A model generated the notes under the pieces. That model made no database searches, was not told the DNA's origin, and saw only the letters and a program-made list of their open reading frames with translations. This document shows, piece after piece, positions 58,013-64,000 of a stretch of DNA of 64,000 bases. Source of the DNA: DASUPK01 sp963744105 (lineage in GTDB: Bacteria; Actinomycetota; Thermoleophilia; Solirubrobacterales; 70-9). Each line of letters starts with the position of its first letter. Position 1 is the first letter of the stretch. The DNA lies in assembly GCA_963744105.1 (NCBI GenBank), contig CAVUSJ010000004.1:434001-498000 (forward strand), given 5' to 3'. A program made the translations under genes and the position numbers.

Positions 58013-58816
58013 ATGGGCCTTCCCGAGCCCTCGGTAGCAGGCACCTCGGTGGTCACCGGCGCGTCGTCGGGAATCGGCGCAGCCATCGCGAAGGAGCTCG
58101 CGTCGCGCGGGCACTCCCTTGCGCTCGTGGCGCGTCGCGAGGAGCGGCTGCGGACCCTCGCCACCGAGCTCACCTCCGCCCACGGCGTCGCGGCCGATGT
58201 GATCGCCGCGGATCTCGGCGATGAGGCAGGCCGCGAACACCTCGTCGAGGAGCTGCGCGGCCGGGGCCGAGTGGTCGAGGTATTGGTCAACAACGCCGGC
58301 TTCGGGCACCAGGCCGACTTCGCCACCAGCCCGCGGGAGCGGATGGTGGAGATGGTCAGGATCAACGTCGAGGCGGTCGTCGACCTCACCAGCCGCTTCC
58401 TCACCGGGATGGTCGACCGCGGTCGCGGCAGCGTGATCAACATCGCCTCCACGGCCGCGTTCCAGCCGCTGCCCGGCTCGGCGGTCTACGCGGCCAGCAA
58501 GTCCTTCGTGCTCTCGTTCAGCGAGGCGCTTCGCACAGAGCTGCGCGGCTCCGGAGTCGGTGTGACGGCCGTTTGCCCGGGCCCGGTCCGGACCGAGTTC
58601 ATGGAGGTCGCCGGGTTCGGCGGCGTCGAGGACCGGACTCCGGGCGCCGTCTGGATGACGCCCGACGACCTCGCGAAGCACGCCGTCGACGGCGCGGCCA
58701 GCGACCGGCGGGTGGTCGTTCCGGGCACGCTCAACCGCGCCACGGCGCTCGCCGGCCAGCACAGCCCGCGGGCGCTGGCGTTGCCGTTGATCAGCCGCTT
58801 CTGGCGCAACGTCTGA
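58013..58816 (+). CDS. short-chain dehydrogenase/reductase
   Basis: 267 residues. Cofactor motif TGASSGIG, a basic A-R-R after beta-2 (NADPH preference), NNAG, catalytic Ser in I-N-I-A-S-T, and Y-A-A-S-K. The C-terminal region (F-M-E-V-A-G, then G-T-L-N-R) matches SDRs acting on lipophilic substrates. Followed after 3 bp by the alpha/beta hydrolase gene. Substrate unknown. Confidence 0.9.
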   Translation: MGLPEPSVAGTSVVTGASSGIGAAIAKELASRGHSLALVARREERLRTLATELTSAHGVAADVIAADLGDEAGREHLVEELRGRGRVVEVLVNNAGFGHQADFATSPRERMVEMVRINVEAVVDLTSRFLTGMVDRGRGSVINIASTAAFQPLPGSAVYAASKSFVLSFSEALRTELRGSGVGVTAVCPGPVRTEFMEVAGFGGVEDRTPGAVWMTPDDLAKHAVDGAASDRRVVVPGTLNRATALAGQHSPRALALPLISRFWRNV

Positions 58817-58819
58817 GGC

Positions 58820-59611
58820 ATGCCCAGCCTTGAGGCCCGCGGCGTCGAGCTGGCGTGGAGCGAGCGAGGTCAGGGCCCTCCCGTCCTGCTCGTCCACGAG
58901 ACCGCCGCCACCGGGGTGGTCTGGGGTCCGCTCGCGGAGGCGCTGGCGACCGAGTTCCGGGTGATCGCCTATGACCGGCGCGGATGGGGCGAATCGAGCG
59001 AGCCCGATGACTATCGCCGCACGACCGTCGAGGAGCAGAGTGAGGATGCCGCCGCCGTGCTCGAGGCCACGGCGGACGAACCCGCGGTCGTGTGCGGAGC
59101 CGGGCTGGGAGCGGTCATCGCTCTCGACCTGTTGCTCCGGCGAAGCGAGCTCGTCTCTGCGGCGGTGCTGATCGAGCCGACGCTCCTGCAGCTCATCCCG
59201 GTCGCCACCGAGGCGCTCTCCCAGGACCGGCGCCGGATCGAGATCGCCGCCGGCAACCGCGAGAACGTGATCGACGTGTACCTGTCGGGAGGGCTGCCGG
59301 CGCTCGGGCGGGGCGTGGGGCGGATGCCGGAGGCGACGGCTGAGGCCGCACGCGCGCGGCCGCGCAGCGTGACGGCCGAGCTCGGGATCCCGGCCGCCTG
59401 GCGGATGCCGCTCCCGCAGCTGGCAAGTGCGGACCGCCCTTCGGCGATCGTCACCTCCGAGTCGACGCCGCCTCTGCTCCGGGACGCAGCCGAATCGCTC
59501 GCGGCGCGTCTCGCCGAGAGCACACTCCAGGAGGTGAGCTCCCCTCAGGCGCCTCCGCACGTCGGAGCAGCGGCCGAGGTTGCGGCGATCGTGGCAGAGG
59601 TCAGTCCGTAG
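58820..59611 (+). CDS. alpha/beta-hydrolase fold protein lacking the nucleophile Ser
   Basis: 263 residues with the fold's early signatures (L-L-V-H-E-T, V-I-A-Y-D-R-R-G-W-G-E-S). Where G-x-S-x-G is expected the sequence reads C-G-A-G-L-G (residues about 92-97), so the catalytic Ser is replaced by Gly. A His near the C-terminus (P-P-H-V-G) is present. The protein may be non-hydrolytic, use another nucleophile, or act as a binding protein. Tail overlaps the convergent gene by 11 bp. Co-transcribed with the SDR. Confidence 0.82.
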   Translation: MPSLEARGVELAWSERGQGPPVLLVHETAATGVVWGPLAEALATEFRVIAYDRRGWGESSEPDDYRRTTVEEQSEDAAAVLEATADEPAVVCGAGLGAVIALDLLLRRSELVSAAVLIEPTLLQLIPVATEALSQDRRRIEIAAGNRENVIDVYLSGGLPALGRGVGRMPEATAEAARARPRSVTAELGIPAAWRMPLPQLASADRPSAIVTSESTPPLLRDAAESLAARLAESTLQEVSSPQAPPHVGAAAEVAAIVAEVSP

Positions 59612-60287
59612 AGGGCAGGCGGTCCGCCCGCACCTCGATCGCGCCACCGCGGCGCGCGAGCACCGCGCCGGTCTCGAGCACGACGGCGATGATCGCCGTC
59701 GGGACGGCGGCCAGCACGGTCACGATGGCGTCCACCCAGAAGGCGGCCCGGCCGCGGCCCGTGCCGGGGCGGAGCCGTCCTGACGCCGCCTCCGAGGCGA
59801 AGTCCCGGTGGAACGTGAGCAGGTTGAGCAGCGTCTGCCACATCGACGCCATCCCCGGCCTGATCAGGTAGCGGATGCGGCGCACCTCGAAGCCACGTTC
59901 AGCCAGGAGCAGCTTGGCCGCGTGGGGTGTCGGCTTGATGAAGCGGCCGCCCGGCCGCAGGGCGGCCCAGTTCTCGGCACCAAGCCAAGCCTGCAGGCTG
60001 GCGGCGTTGTCGCAGCGGAACATCAGGCCGGCCCCGTTCTCCTCCTGGCCCCCGAGCAGCTCGTCCACGGCGATCTCGGGTGAAGGCACCGCATCCCGCG
60101 CGACGACGAGCCCGCAGCTCTCACAGCGGTCGACCACCTGATCCTCCCTCGGGCCGTAGCCCTCGGTCTCGATCCAGACGAAGAGAGGCTCGCCGTCGGC
60201 CGGGCAGCGAGGCGAGCCGGGGGTCGCTCCCTCCTCCAGGGTGACCCGCCGCCCCTTGCGGGTGGGAAGTCCGATCTGCCGGGCCAC
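59601..60287 (-). CDS. uncharacterised protein with zinc knuckle and C-terminal membrane helix
   Basis: 228 residues, GTG start. Order: a Cys set (R-C-P, then R-C-E-S-C-G; zinc-ribbon-like) in the first 65 residues; a central region resembling the C-terminal half of a class I methyltransferase (NWAALRPGGRFIKPTPHAAK, LLAERGFEVRRIRY); and a membrane helix (about 185-208). No SAM motif I is visible, so methyltransfer is doubtful. Function unknown. Ends 1 bp from the start-side neighbour's stop at 60289. Confidence 0.6.
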   Translation of the reverse strand: MARQIGLPTRKGRRVTLEEGATPGSPRCPADGEPLFVWIETEGYGPREDQVVDRCESCGLVVARDAVPSPEIAVDELLGGQEENGAGLMFRCDNAASLQAWLGAENWAALRPGGRFIKPTPHAAKLLLAERGFEVRRIRYLIRPGMASMWQTLLNLLTFHRDFASEAASGRLRPGTGRGRAAFWVDAIVTVLAAVPTAIIAVVLETGAVLARRGGAIEVRADRLPSTD

Positions 60288-60288
60288 G

Positions 60289-61428
60289 CTAGGCCTCTAC
60301 CGCGACCGGGACATGGGTCTCGAAGATCCGCCAACGGACATCGAAGCGATCGAGGCCCTCCAGGAACGCCTTCGGCTCGAAGGCCTGCGAGGGGGCCAGC
60401 CCGCCGCGCCCCTCGAAGCCCTTGTGGGCGGCGAGCCGCGCACCCTGCGCGATCGCCGCCGCCGTCAGCCCGTAGACGTCCCGGCCGGTGATCACGCCCT
60501 TCCGCTCGACCTCGCCCCGCTTCGTCTCGCAGACGATCGCCCAGGTCATGCGCTCCCTCTGCTCCGGGGTCTGGCCCTCGGGCAGGCGCGAGATTGCGGC
60601 GTTCGCGAGCCGCTTCAGCGGAGTCCGCATCGCGAGGCCGGCCGGCCGAACCATGGCGCTGAAGAGCGGGGCCAGGCGGTCGCTGGAGAAGGCGCCGGCG
60701 TTCATCGAGGCCCGCACGTTGCGGGTAGGGACGTGGCGCGGCACCGTGACCTGCTCGCCGGACGGGTAGCGGAACATCCTCTGTCGGCCGAAAGGCTCGG
60801 GGAACTCGTAGGCCCCGCGCGAGACGCTGCCCTTGGCCTCGATCCACTCCATGTTCCGCCATTCGAGGTCCTTGCCGCCGATCATCTCCAGGGTGGTCCG
60901 CGCGGTGCCCTGGCTCGGAGCGAAGTCCCGCCAGCAGTAGTGGACGGCGAGCTCGTCCAGCTCGCCCATCCCCTCGGCGGTGAGCGAGGCGATCATGTCG
61001 CCGGGTACGTAGTCGAAGCCCATCGCTGGGATCACGGCGACGCCGGCGCGAGCGGCGCCCGGCCCGTAGCGCTCGAAGGCCATCTTCATGTACGGCTGCT
61101 CGCCTGTGGTGTCGAGGTAGTGGGTGCCCGTCTCGACGGCCGCGGAGAGCACCGGCTCGCCGTACTTCACGAACGGCCCGGCGCAGTCGATCACCACGGC
61201 GCAATCGCCGAGCAGGTCCCGGAGGGACGCGGGATCGTCGATACGGGCGGCCCTGGCGGGCGTCTGGAGCTTGAACTCCTCTCGCAGCGCCTCGAGCTTC
61301 TCGGGGCTGCGGCCGGAGACGATGAAGTCGGCCTCGGCCCGCGCGAGCTCCGCGACGACCAGCCGGCCGGTGTAGCCGGTGGCCCCGTAGACGGCGACCG
61401 GCCCGCTCTGGCGGGAGATAAGGGACAT
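60289..61428 (-). CDS. saccharopine-dehydrogenase-like NAD(P)-dependent reductase
   Basis: 379 residues, ATG 61428. Rossmann motif V-Y-G-A-T-G-Y-T-G-R-L at about 13-23, then VVIDCAGPFVKYGEPV and HYLDTTGEQPYM, matching the trans-acting enoyl-reductase/saccharopine dehydrogenase-like group (for example mycobacterial Rv2449c/Rv2953). Rv2953 is a trans-acting enoyl reductase in lipid assembly; a comparable lipid role here is inference. Two short bp separate it from the downstream gene. Confidence 0.85.
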   Translation of the reverse strand: MSLISRQSGPVAVYGATGYTGRLVVAELARAEADFIVSGRSPEKLEALREEFKLQTPARAARIDDPASLRDLLGDCAVVIDCAGPFVKYGEPVLSAAVETGTHYLDTTGEQPYMKMAFERYGPGAARAGVAVIPAMGFDYVPGDMIASLTAEGMGELDELAVHYCWRDFAPSQGTARTTLEMIGGKDLEWRNMEWIEAKGSVSRGAYEFPEPFGRQRMFRYPSGEQVTVPRHVPTRNVRASMNAGAFSSDRLAPLFSAMVRPAGLAMRTPLKRLANAAISRLPEGQTPEQRERMTWAIVCETKRGEVERKGVITGRDVYGLTAAAIAQGARLAAHKGFEGRGGLAPSQAFEPKAFLEGLDRFDVRWRIFETHVPVAVEA

Positions 61429-61457
61429 CGCGGCCAAGATACAGTCCGGCCGGCCCC

Positions 61458-62579
61458 GTGAACGCAGCGCCGCCATCCGCAGGCCGTCCCCTCCCGAGCA
61501 AGGAGGAGGTTCTCGCGTTCCAGCACACCTGGCTGCGGAGGGCGGGTCTCGCCGGCATCGCCGGAGCGGTGATCGTGGCGGCTTCGATCGTCCTGCAGCG
61601 GGCGGGGCTCCACCTGCCGAGCGGCAACTCCGACGCCGACCAGCTGGTCTTCGAGCACGCGCACAGCTCGCGGCTGATCTACTCGTCGGTCCTGCAGGGC
61701 ATCGGCTTCTGTCTCTTCGCCGTGCCCCTGACCGTTCTCTTCCGTGCCGCCGCGATGCGCGCGCAGCGCGTCCGGAGTTCCTTCCTCGGCCTGATCCTCC
61801 TGGGGCCGCTGGCGTTCGGAATCGGGGTGGCCATCTCCTCGATCGGCAGCACCCAGTCGGCGAGCGACTTCGTCAAGCAGGAGCCGGCCGTCGTCCAGAG
61901 TGCGCGTGCGCACGCCGCCGCGGCGCAGTCGACCACCTCAGCCTCCAAGGCGAAGGGCCAATCCGCGAAGCAGCCGGCGACCACGACGGCCACGGCATCG
62001 ACCACCACCGCGTCGACCTCGACCGGGACGACCACCACCGCCGCACAGCCGAAGACCCCCGATCAGGCCGCCCACGACGCGCGAGAGGGCCTCGCCGACC
62101 ATCTCAACAAGCACACGACCGTTCTGATCGTCGGAGGCCTGATCTCGACCATCGGCGTTCTCGCTTTTGTCTTCGGGATGGTCTACACGAACCTCTGGTC
62201 GATGCGACTCGGGCTCCTCAGCCGCCTCTGGGGAGGGGTCGGCATGGCGTTCGGCCTCTTCCTGGTGATCCCGCTGCTGCCGCCGATTCCCGGACTCGTC
62301 CTGTGGTTTGCGGTCACCGGCCTGATGCTGAACGGGTTGTGGCCGAGGCCGCTGCCCCCGGCCTGGGCCGCGGGCGAGGCGATTCCCTGGCAACGGCCTG
62401 GCGACGATCTCGGGCCGCCGCCGGCCGAGGGCGGGCCGGGCGGCACGGTCGAGGGGAGCGGGCGCGAGGTCTCGGAGCCGCCACTTCCCGACCAGGGCGA
62501 CGGCAATGGCCAGCCTCCCGAGCCTCCCTACGGCGAGACGCAGGGACAGCGGCGCAAGAAGCGCAAGCGCCGCGGCTAG
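61458..62579 (+). CDS. polytopic membrane protein with low-complexity loop
   Basis: 373 residues, GTG start. Four to five helices: about 30-50, 75-98, 110-131, then a 60-residue Thr/Ala/Ser/Lys-rich loop, and 215-240, 253-280. The C-terminus is Pro/Gly-rich and ends in KKRKRR. Resembles actinobacterial 'DUF4386-like' membrane proteins in layout only; family not certain. Stop shares CTAG with the convergent VOC gene. Confidence 0.7.
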   Translation: MNAAPPSAGRPLPSKEEVLAFQHTWLRRAGLAGIAGAVIVAASIVLQRAGLHLPSGNSDADQLVFEHAHSSRLIYSSVLQGIGFCLFAVPLTVLFRAAAMRAQRVRSSFLGLILLGPLAFGIGVAISSIGSTQSASDFVKQEPAVVQSARAHAAAAQSTTSASKAKGQSAKQPATTTATASTTTASTSTGTTTTAAQPKTPDQAAHDAREGLADHLNKHTTVLIVGGLISTIGVLAFVFGMVYTNLWSMRLGLLSRLWGGVGMAFGLFLVIPLLPPIPGLVLWFAVTGLMLNGLWPRPLPPAWAAGEAIPWQRPGDDLGPPPAEGGPGGTVEGSGREVSEPPLPDQGDGNGQPPEPPYGETQGQRRKKRKRRG

Positions 62580-62935
62580 GTTCTCGGCTCGGGCGGGAAG
62601 GCCATCAGCTCGACGCGGTGCCCGCCCGGGGCGACCGCGAAGGCGCGGTTCGCGCCCCAGAGCTGACGGGTGTCCTCGACCTGGAAGCCCGCGTCGCGCA
62701 GGCGCTGCTTCGCCTCACCGTGATCGGAGGCGACCACCGCGGCGTGGCCGAGGACGGGGGCGGTATGGGCCTCGGTGAGGATGAGGTGAATCTGCGTCCC
62801 GTCGCGCTCGAGCCAGCGGACCGAGTCACCGAGGACGTCGGCTGCCGGAACCTCCTCGAAGCCGAGCAGGCTCCAGAACTCGACCGAGCGGTCGGCCTCG
62901 TCCGGCGGGACCTCCAGCGAGACGTGGTGGAGCAC
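62576..62935 (-). CDS. VOC-family (glyoxalase-like) protein
   Basis: 119 residues, two beta-alpha-beta-beta-beta modules: L-H-H-V-S-L-E-V-P near the N-terminus, I-H-L-I-L-T and the closing GGHRVELMAFPP. Metal-ligand candidates are His3/His4, His50 and Glu in R-V-E-L-M. Substrate unknown. Confidence 0.87.
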   Translation of the reverse strand: MLHHVSLEVPPDEADRSVEFWSLLGFEEVPAADVLGDSVRWLERDGTQIHLILTEAHTAPVLGHAAVVASDHGEAKQRLRDAGFQVEDTRQLWGANRAFAVAPGGHRVELMAFPPEPRT

Positions 62936-62937
62936 GC

Positions 62938-63732
62938 CTAGAAGATTGACAGCCAGCGGCGGCGCAAATCGTGCGCTCGCCGGACCAGCAGACCGGAGGC
63001 CAGCAGGCCCGCCCCGACCAGGGCCAGCGCCCCGACAGCCAGGCCGGTCATGGGCAGCGTCGTCGAGGTGCCCGCGGCGTTCGGTGAGGCGACCGCCGAG
63101 GACTCCGAGGTTCCCGAGCTGCTCGAACTCGCGCCGCCACCGCCGCCGCCACCGCTCGCGCTCAGCACCCGGACGGTCCCCTTCATGTTCGGGTGGATCG
63201 TGCAGATGTAGCTGAAGGTGCCGGGCGAGTTGAAGGTGTGGGAGGCGCTGCCGCCCGAGTTGACGGTGCCCGTGTCGAAGCTGCCGTCGTTGGCGGTCGC
63301 GGTGTGCGGCGCCTGTCCCGAGTTGTGCCAGGTGACGGTGTCGCCGACGGAGATCGTCACAGACGCCGAGGAGAAGAAGTAGTCGCCCATCGTGACGCTG
63401 GCGGATGCGGCTTTGCGCGCCTTGGCGCCTCCGCCGGGGCTCGAGACCGTGACGTCCGGGGCCGCGGGCGTGGACGCCGCCGGGACCGAAGCGCCGCCGC
63501 TGCCCGAATCAGAGGGCTTCTGCTTACCCGTTCCCGGATCGGCCGGCGTGGTGCTCGGGTCGGTGGGAGGCACGACCGGATCCGGCGCCGTCGCCGTCGT
63601 GGTCGTGGTGTCCGTGGGCGTGCCTGTGTCCTGCGCGGCTGAGATGGCGGGCACGGCGCAGACGGATACCAGGACGAGCATCCCGCTCGCCAGGGCTCTC
63701 GCTCCCTTCACCCTCTGAATCCTACGGTCCAT
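62938..63732 (-). CDS. LPXTG-anchored cupredoxin (plastocyanin/azurin-like)
   Basis: 264 residues: signal peptide (about 1-33), Pro/Thr-rich stalk (about 35-105), cupredoxin domain (about 110-190) with copper ligands His143 (Q-A-P-H-T), Cys177, His180 and Met183 in Y-I-C-T-I-H-P-N-M. A Gly/Ser linker and a sortase-type end follow: L226-P-M-T-G230, a hydrophobic helix and a basic R-R-A-H-D-L-R-R-R. Predicted to be covalently wall-linked and to pass electrons outside the membrane. A sortase gene is not in the window. Confidence 0.9.
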   Translation of the reverse strand: MDRRIQRVKGARALASGMLVLVSVCAVPAISAAQDTGTPTDTTTTTATAPDPVVPPTDPSTTPADPGTGKQKPSDSGSGGASVPAASTPAAPDVTVSSPGGGAKARKAASASVTMGDYFFSSASVTISVGDTVTWHNSGQAPHTATANDGSFDTGTVNSGGSASHTFNSPGTFSYICTIHPNMKGTVRVLSASGGGGGGGASSSSSGTSESSAVASPNAAGTSTTLPMTGLAVGALALVGAGLLASGLLVRRAHDLRRRWLSIF

Positions 63733-63773
63733 TGACTCGTAGTCAACTACGAAGTCTCGGGTCTTCTGGATTG

Positions 63774-64000
63774 CTACCCGAGCGCGCTGACGCCCGGCGG
63801 AGCGTCCGAAGGCTCCGGCTCCTGCTCAGCGGCGACCCTCTTCCGGTGGGTGCGGATCTCGCTCATGATCCGCTCGAGCCTGGGCTCGGTGGAGGAGTCG
63901 ACGTGCGTCATCGCCGCGGCGATCGCGGGATGCACCGAGGCGATGCGCTCGTGCATCGCCTGGGCCACGGCGCGGTAGGTCGGGTGCCCCTCGCGGCCGG
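63774..64000 (-). CDS. hypothetical protein, N-terminus cut off by window edge
   Basis: 75 codons of a frame open through the right edge (reads G-R-E-G-H-P-T-Y-R-A-V-A-Q-A-M upstream of an internal GTG at 63968). Mostly helical and charged, ending in a disordered E-P-S-D-A-P-P-G-V-S-A-L-G. Only the C-terminal part is visible, so no family assigned. Confidence 0.55.
   Translation of the reverse strand, partial: GREGHPTYRAVAQAMHERIASVHPAIAAAMTHVDSSTEPRLERIMSEIRTHRKRVAAEQEPEPSDAPPGVSALG

Noticed and set aside
1..64000. Genomic island or prophage
   Set aside because: No integrase, transposase, tRNA-flanking repeats or phage structural genes, and composition is uniform apart from a slight dip near 49.3 kb.

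Overview
This 64 kb window is GC-rich, densely packed chromosome from an actinobacterium, most likely class Thermoleophilia (Solirubrobacterales or a relative). The inference rests on several things: a fused 2-oxoglutarate dehydrogenase of the mycobacterial Kgd/OdhA type, a decaprenyl-phosphate phosphoribosyltransferase-like UbiA protein, a luciferase-like (F420-type) oxidoreductase, actinobacterial c-di-AMP (ydaO/yuaA) riboswitches in front of NlpC/P60 hydrolases, lysine-rich tails on secreted proteins, and frequent GTG starts placed 6-9 nt after a -10-like hexamer. I see no rRNA, tRNA, CRISPR array, phage gene or transposase. It reads as core and lineage-specific chromosome rather than an island.

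Layout. 1-5 kb: a cell-surface O-acylation locus with an MBOAT acyltransferase, three SGNH-like partner proteins and a secreted beta-helix/PKD protein. 5-9.1 kb: a polyamine-type ABC importer (potA-potD-potB-potC). 9.3-11.7 kb: three paralogous secreted NlpC/P60-like proteins, two behind c-di-AMP riboswitches. 11.7-19.1 kb: an SDR with an operator-like palindrome, a secreted S15-like hydrolase, aconitase and small proteins. 19.1-23.5 kb: a 1465-residue E2-E1 oxoglutarate dehydrogenase fusion carrying two lipoyl domains. 24-27.7 kb: a bifunctional fatty acyl-CoA reductase followed 7 bp later by an alkyl-DHAP-synthase-like flavoprotein, a candidate ether-lipid pair. 27.7-35.8 kb: UbiA prenyltransferase, nitronate monooxygenase, an acyl-CoA dehydrogenase pair behind a dyad-overlapped promoter, an LLM oxidoreductase, and two frameshifted secreted-protein genes. 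35.8-44.2 kb: citrate synthase, MenG-like methyltransferase with a UbiA-like membrane protein, DsbA-like protein, CPA1 antiporter, PfkB kinase, quinone oxidoreductase, DEAD-box helicase. 44.2-49.7 kb: a histidine kinase/receiver pair, DMT transporter, a frameshifted HAD hydrolase, an APH-like kinase and a possible ribbon-helix-helix regulator. 49.7-64 kb: an operon of sulfotransferase, RpiB-like isomerase, RibD-like reductase and acyl-CoA dehydrogenase, then haloalkane dehalogenase, BrkB and YbhN-type membrane proteins, SDR, a Ser-less alpha/beta hydrolase, a trans-acting reductase, VOC protein and an LPXTG-anchored cupredoxin.

Themes. The TCA enzymes citrate synthase, aconitase and oxoglutarate dehydrogenase lie within 23 kb but in separate units. 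Lipid metabolism recurs (three acyl-CoA dehydrogenases, the reductase/alkyl-DHAP synthase pair, two SDRs). Cell-envelope genes dominate the first 12 kb and the last 10 kb. At least three genes (29.4, 35 and 47.6 kb) carry single-base frameshifts between clearly coding halves. These are either sequence errors or recent decay and should be checked before calling them pseudogenes.
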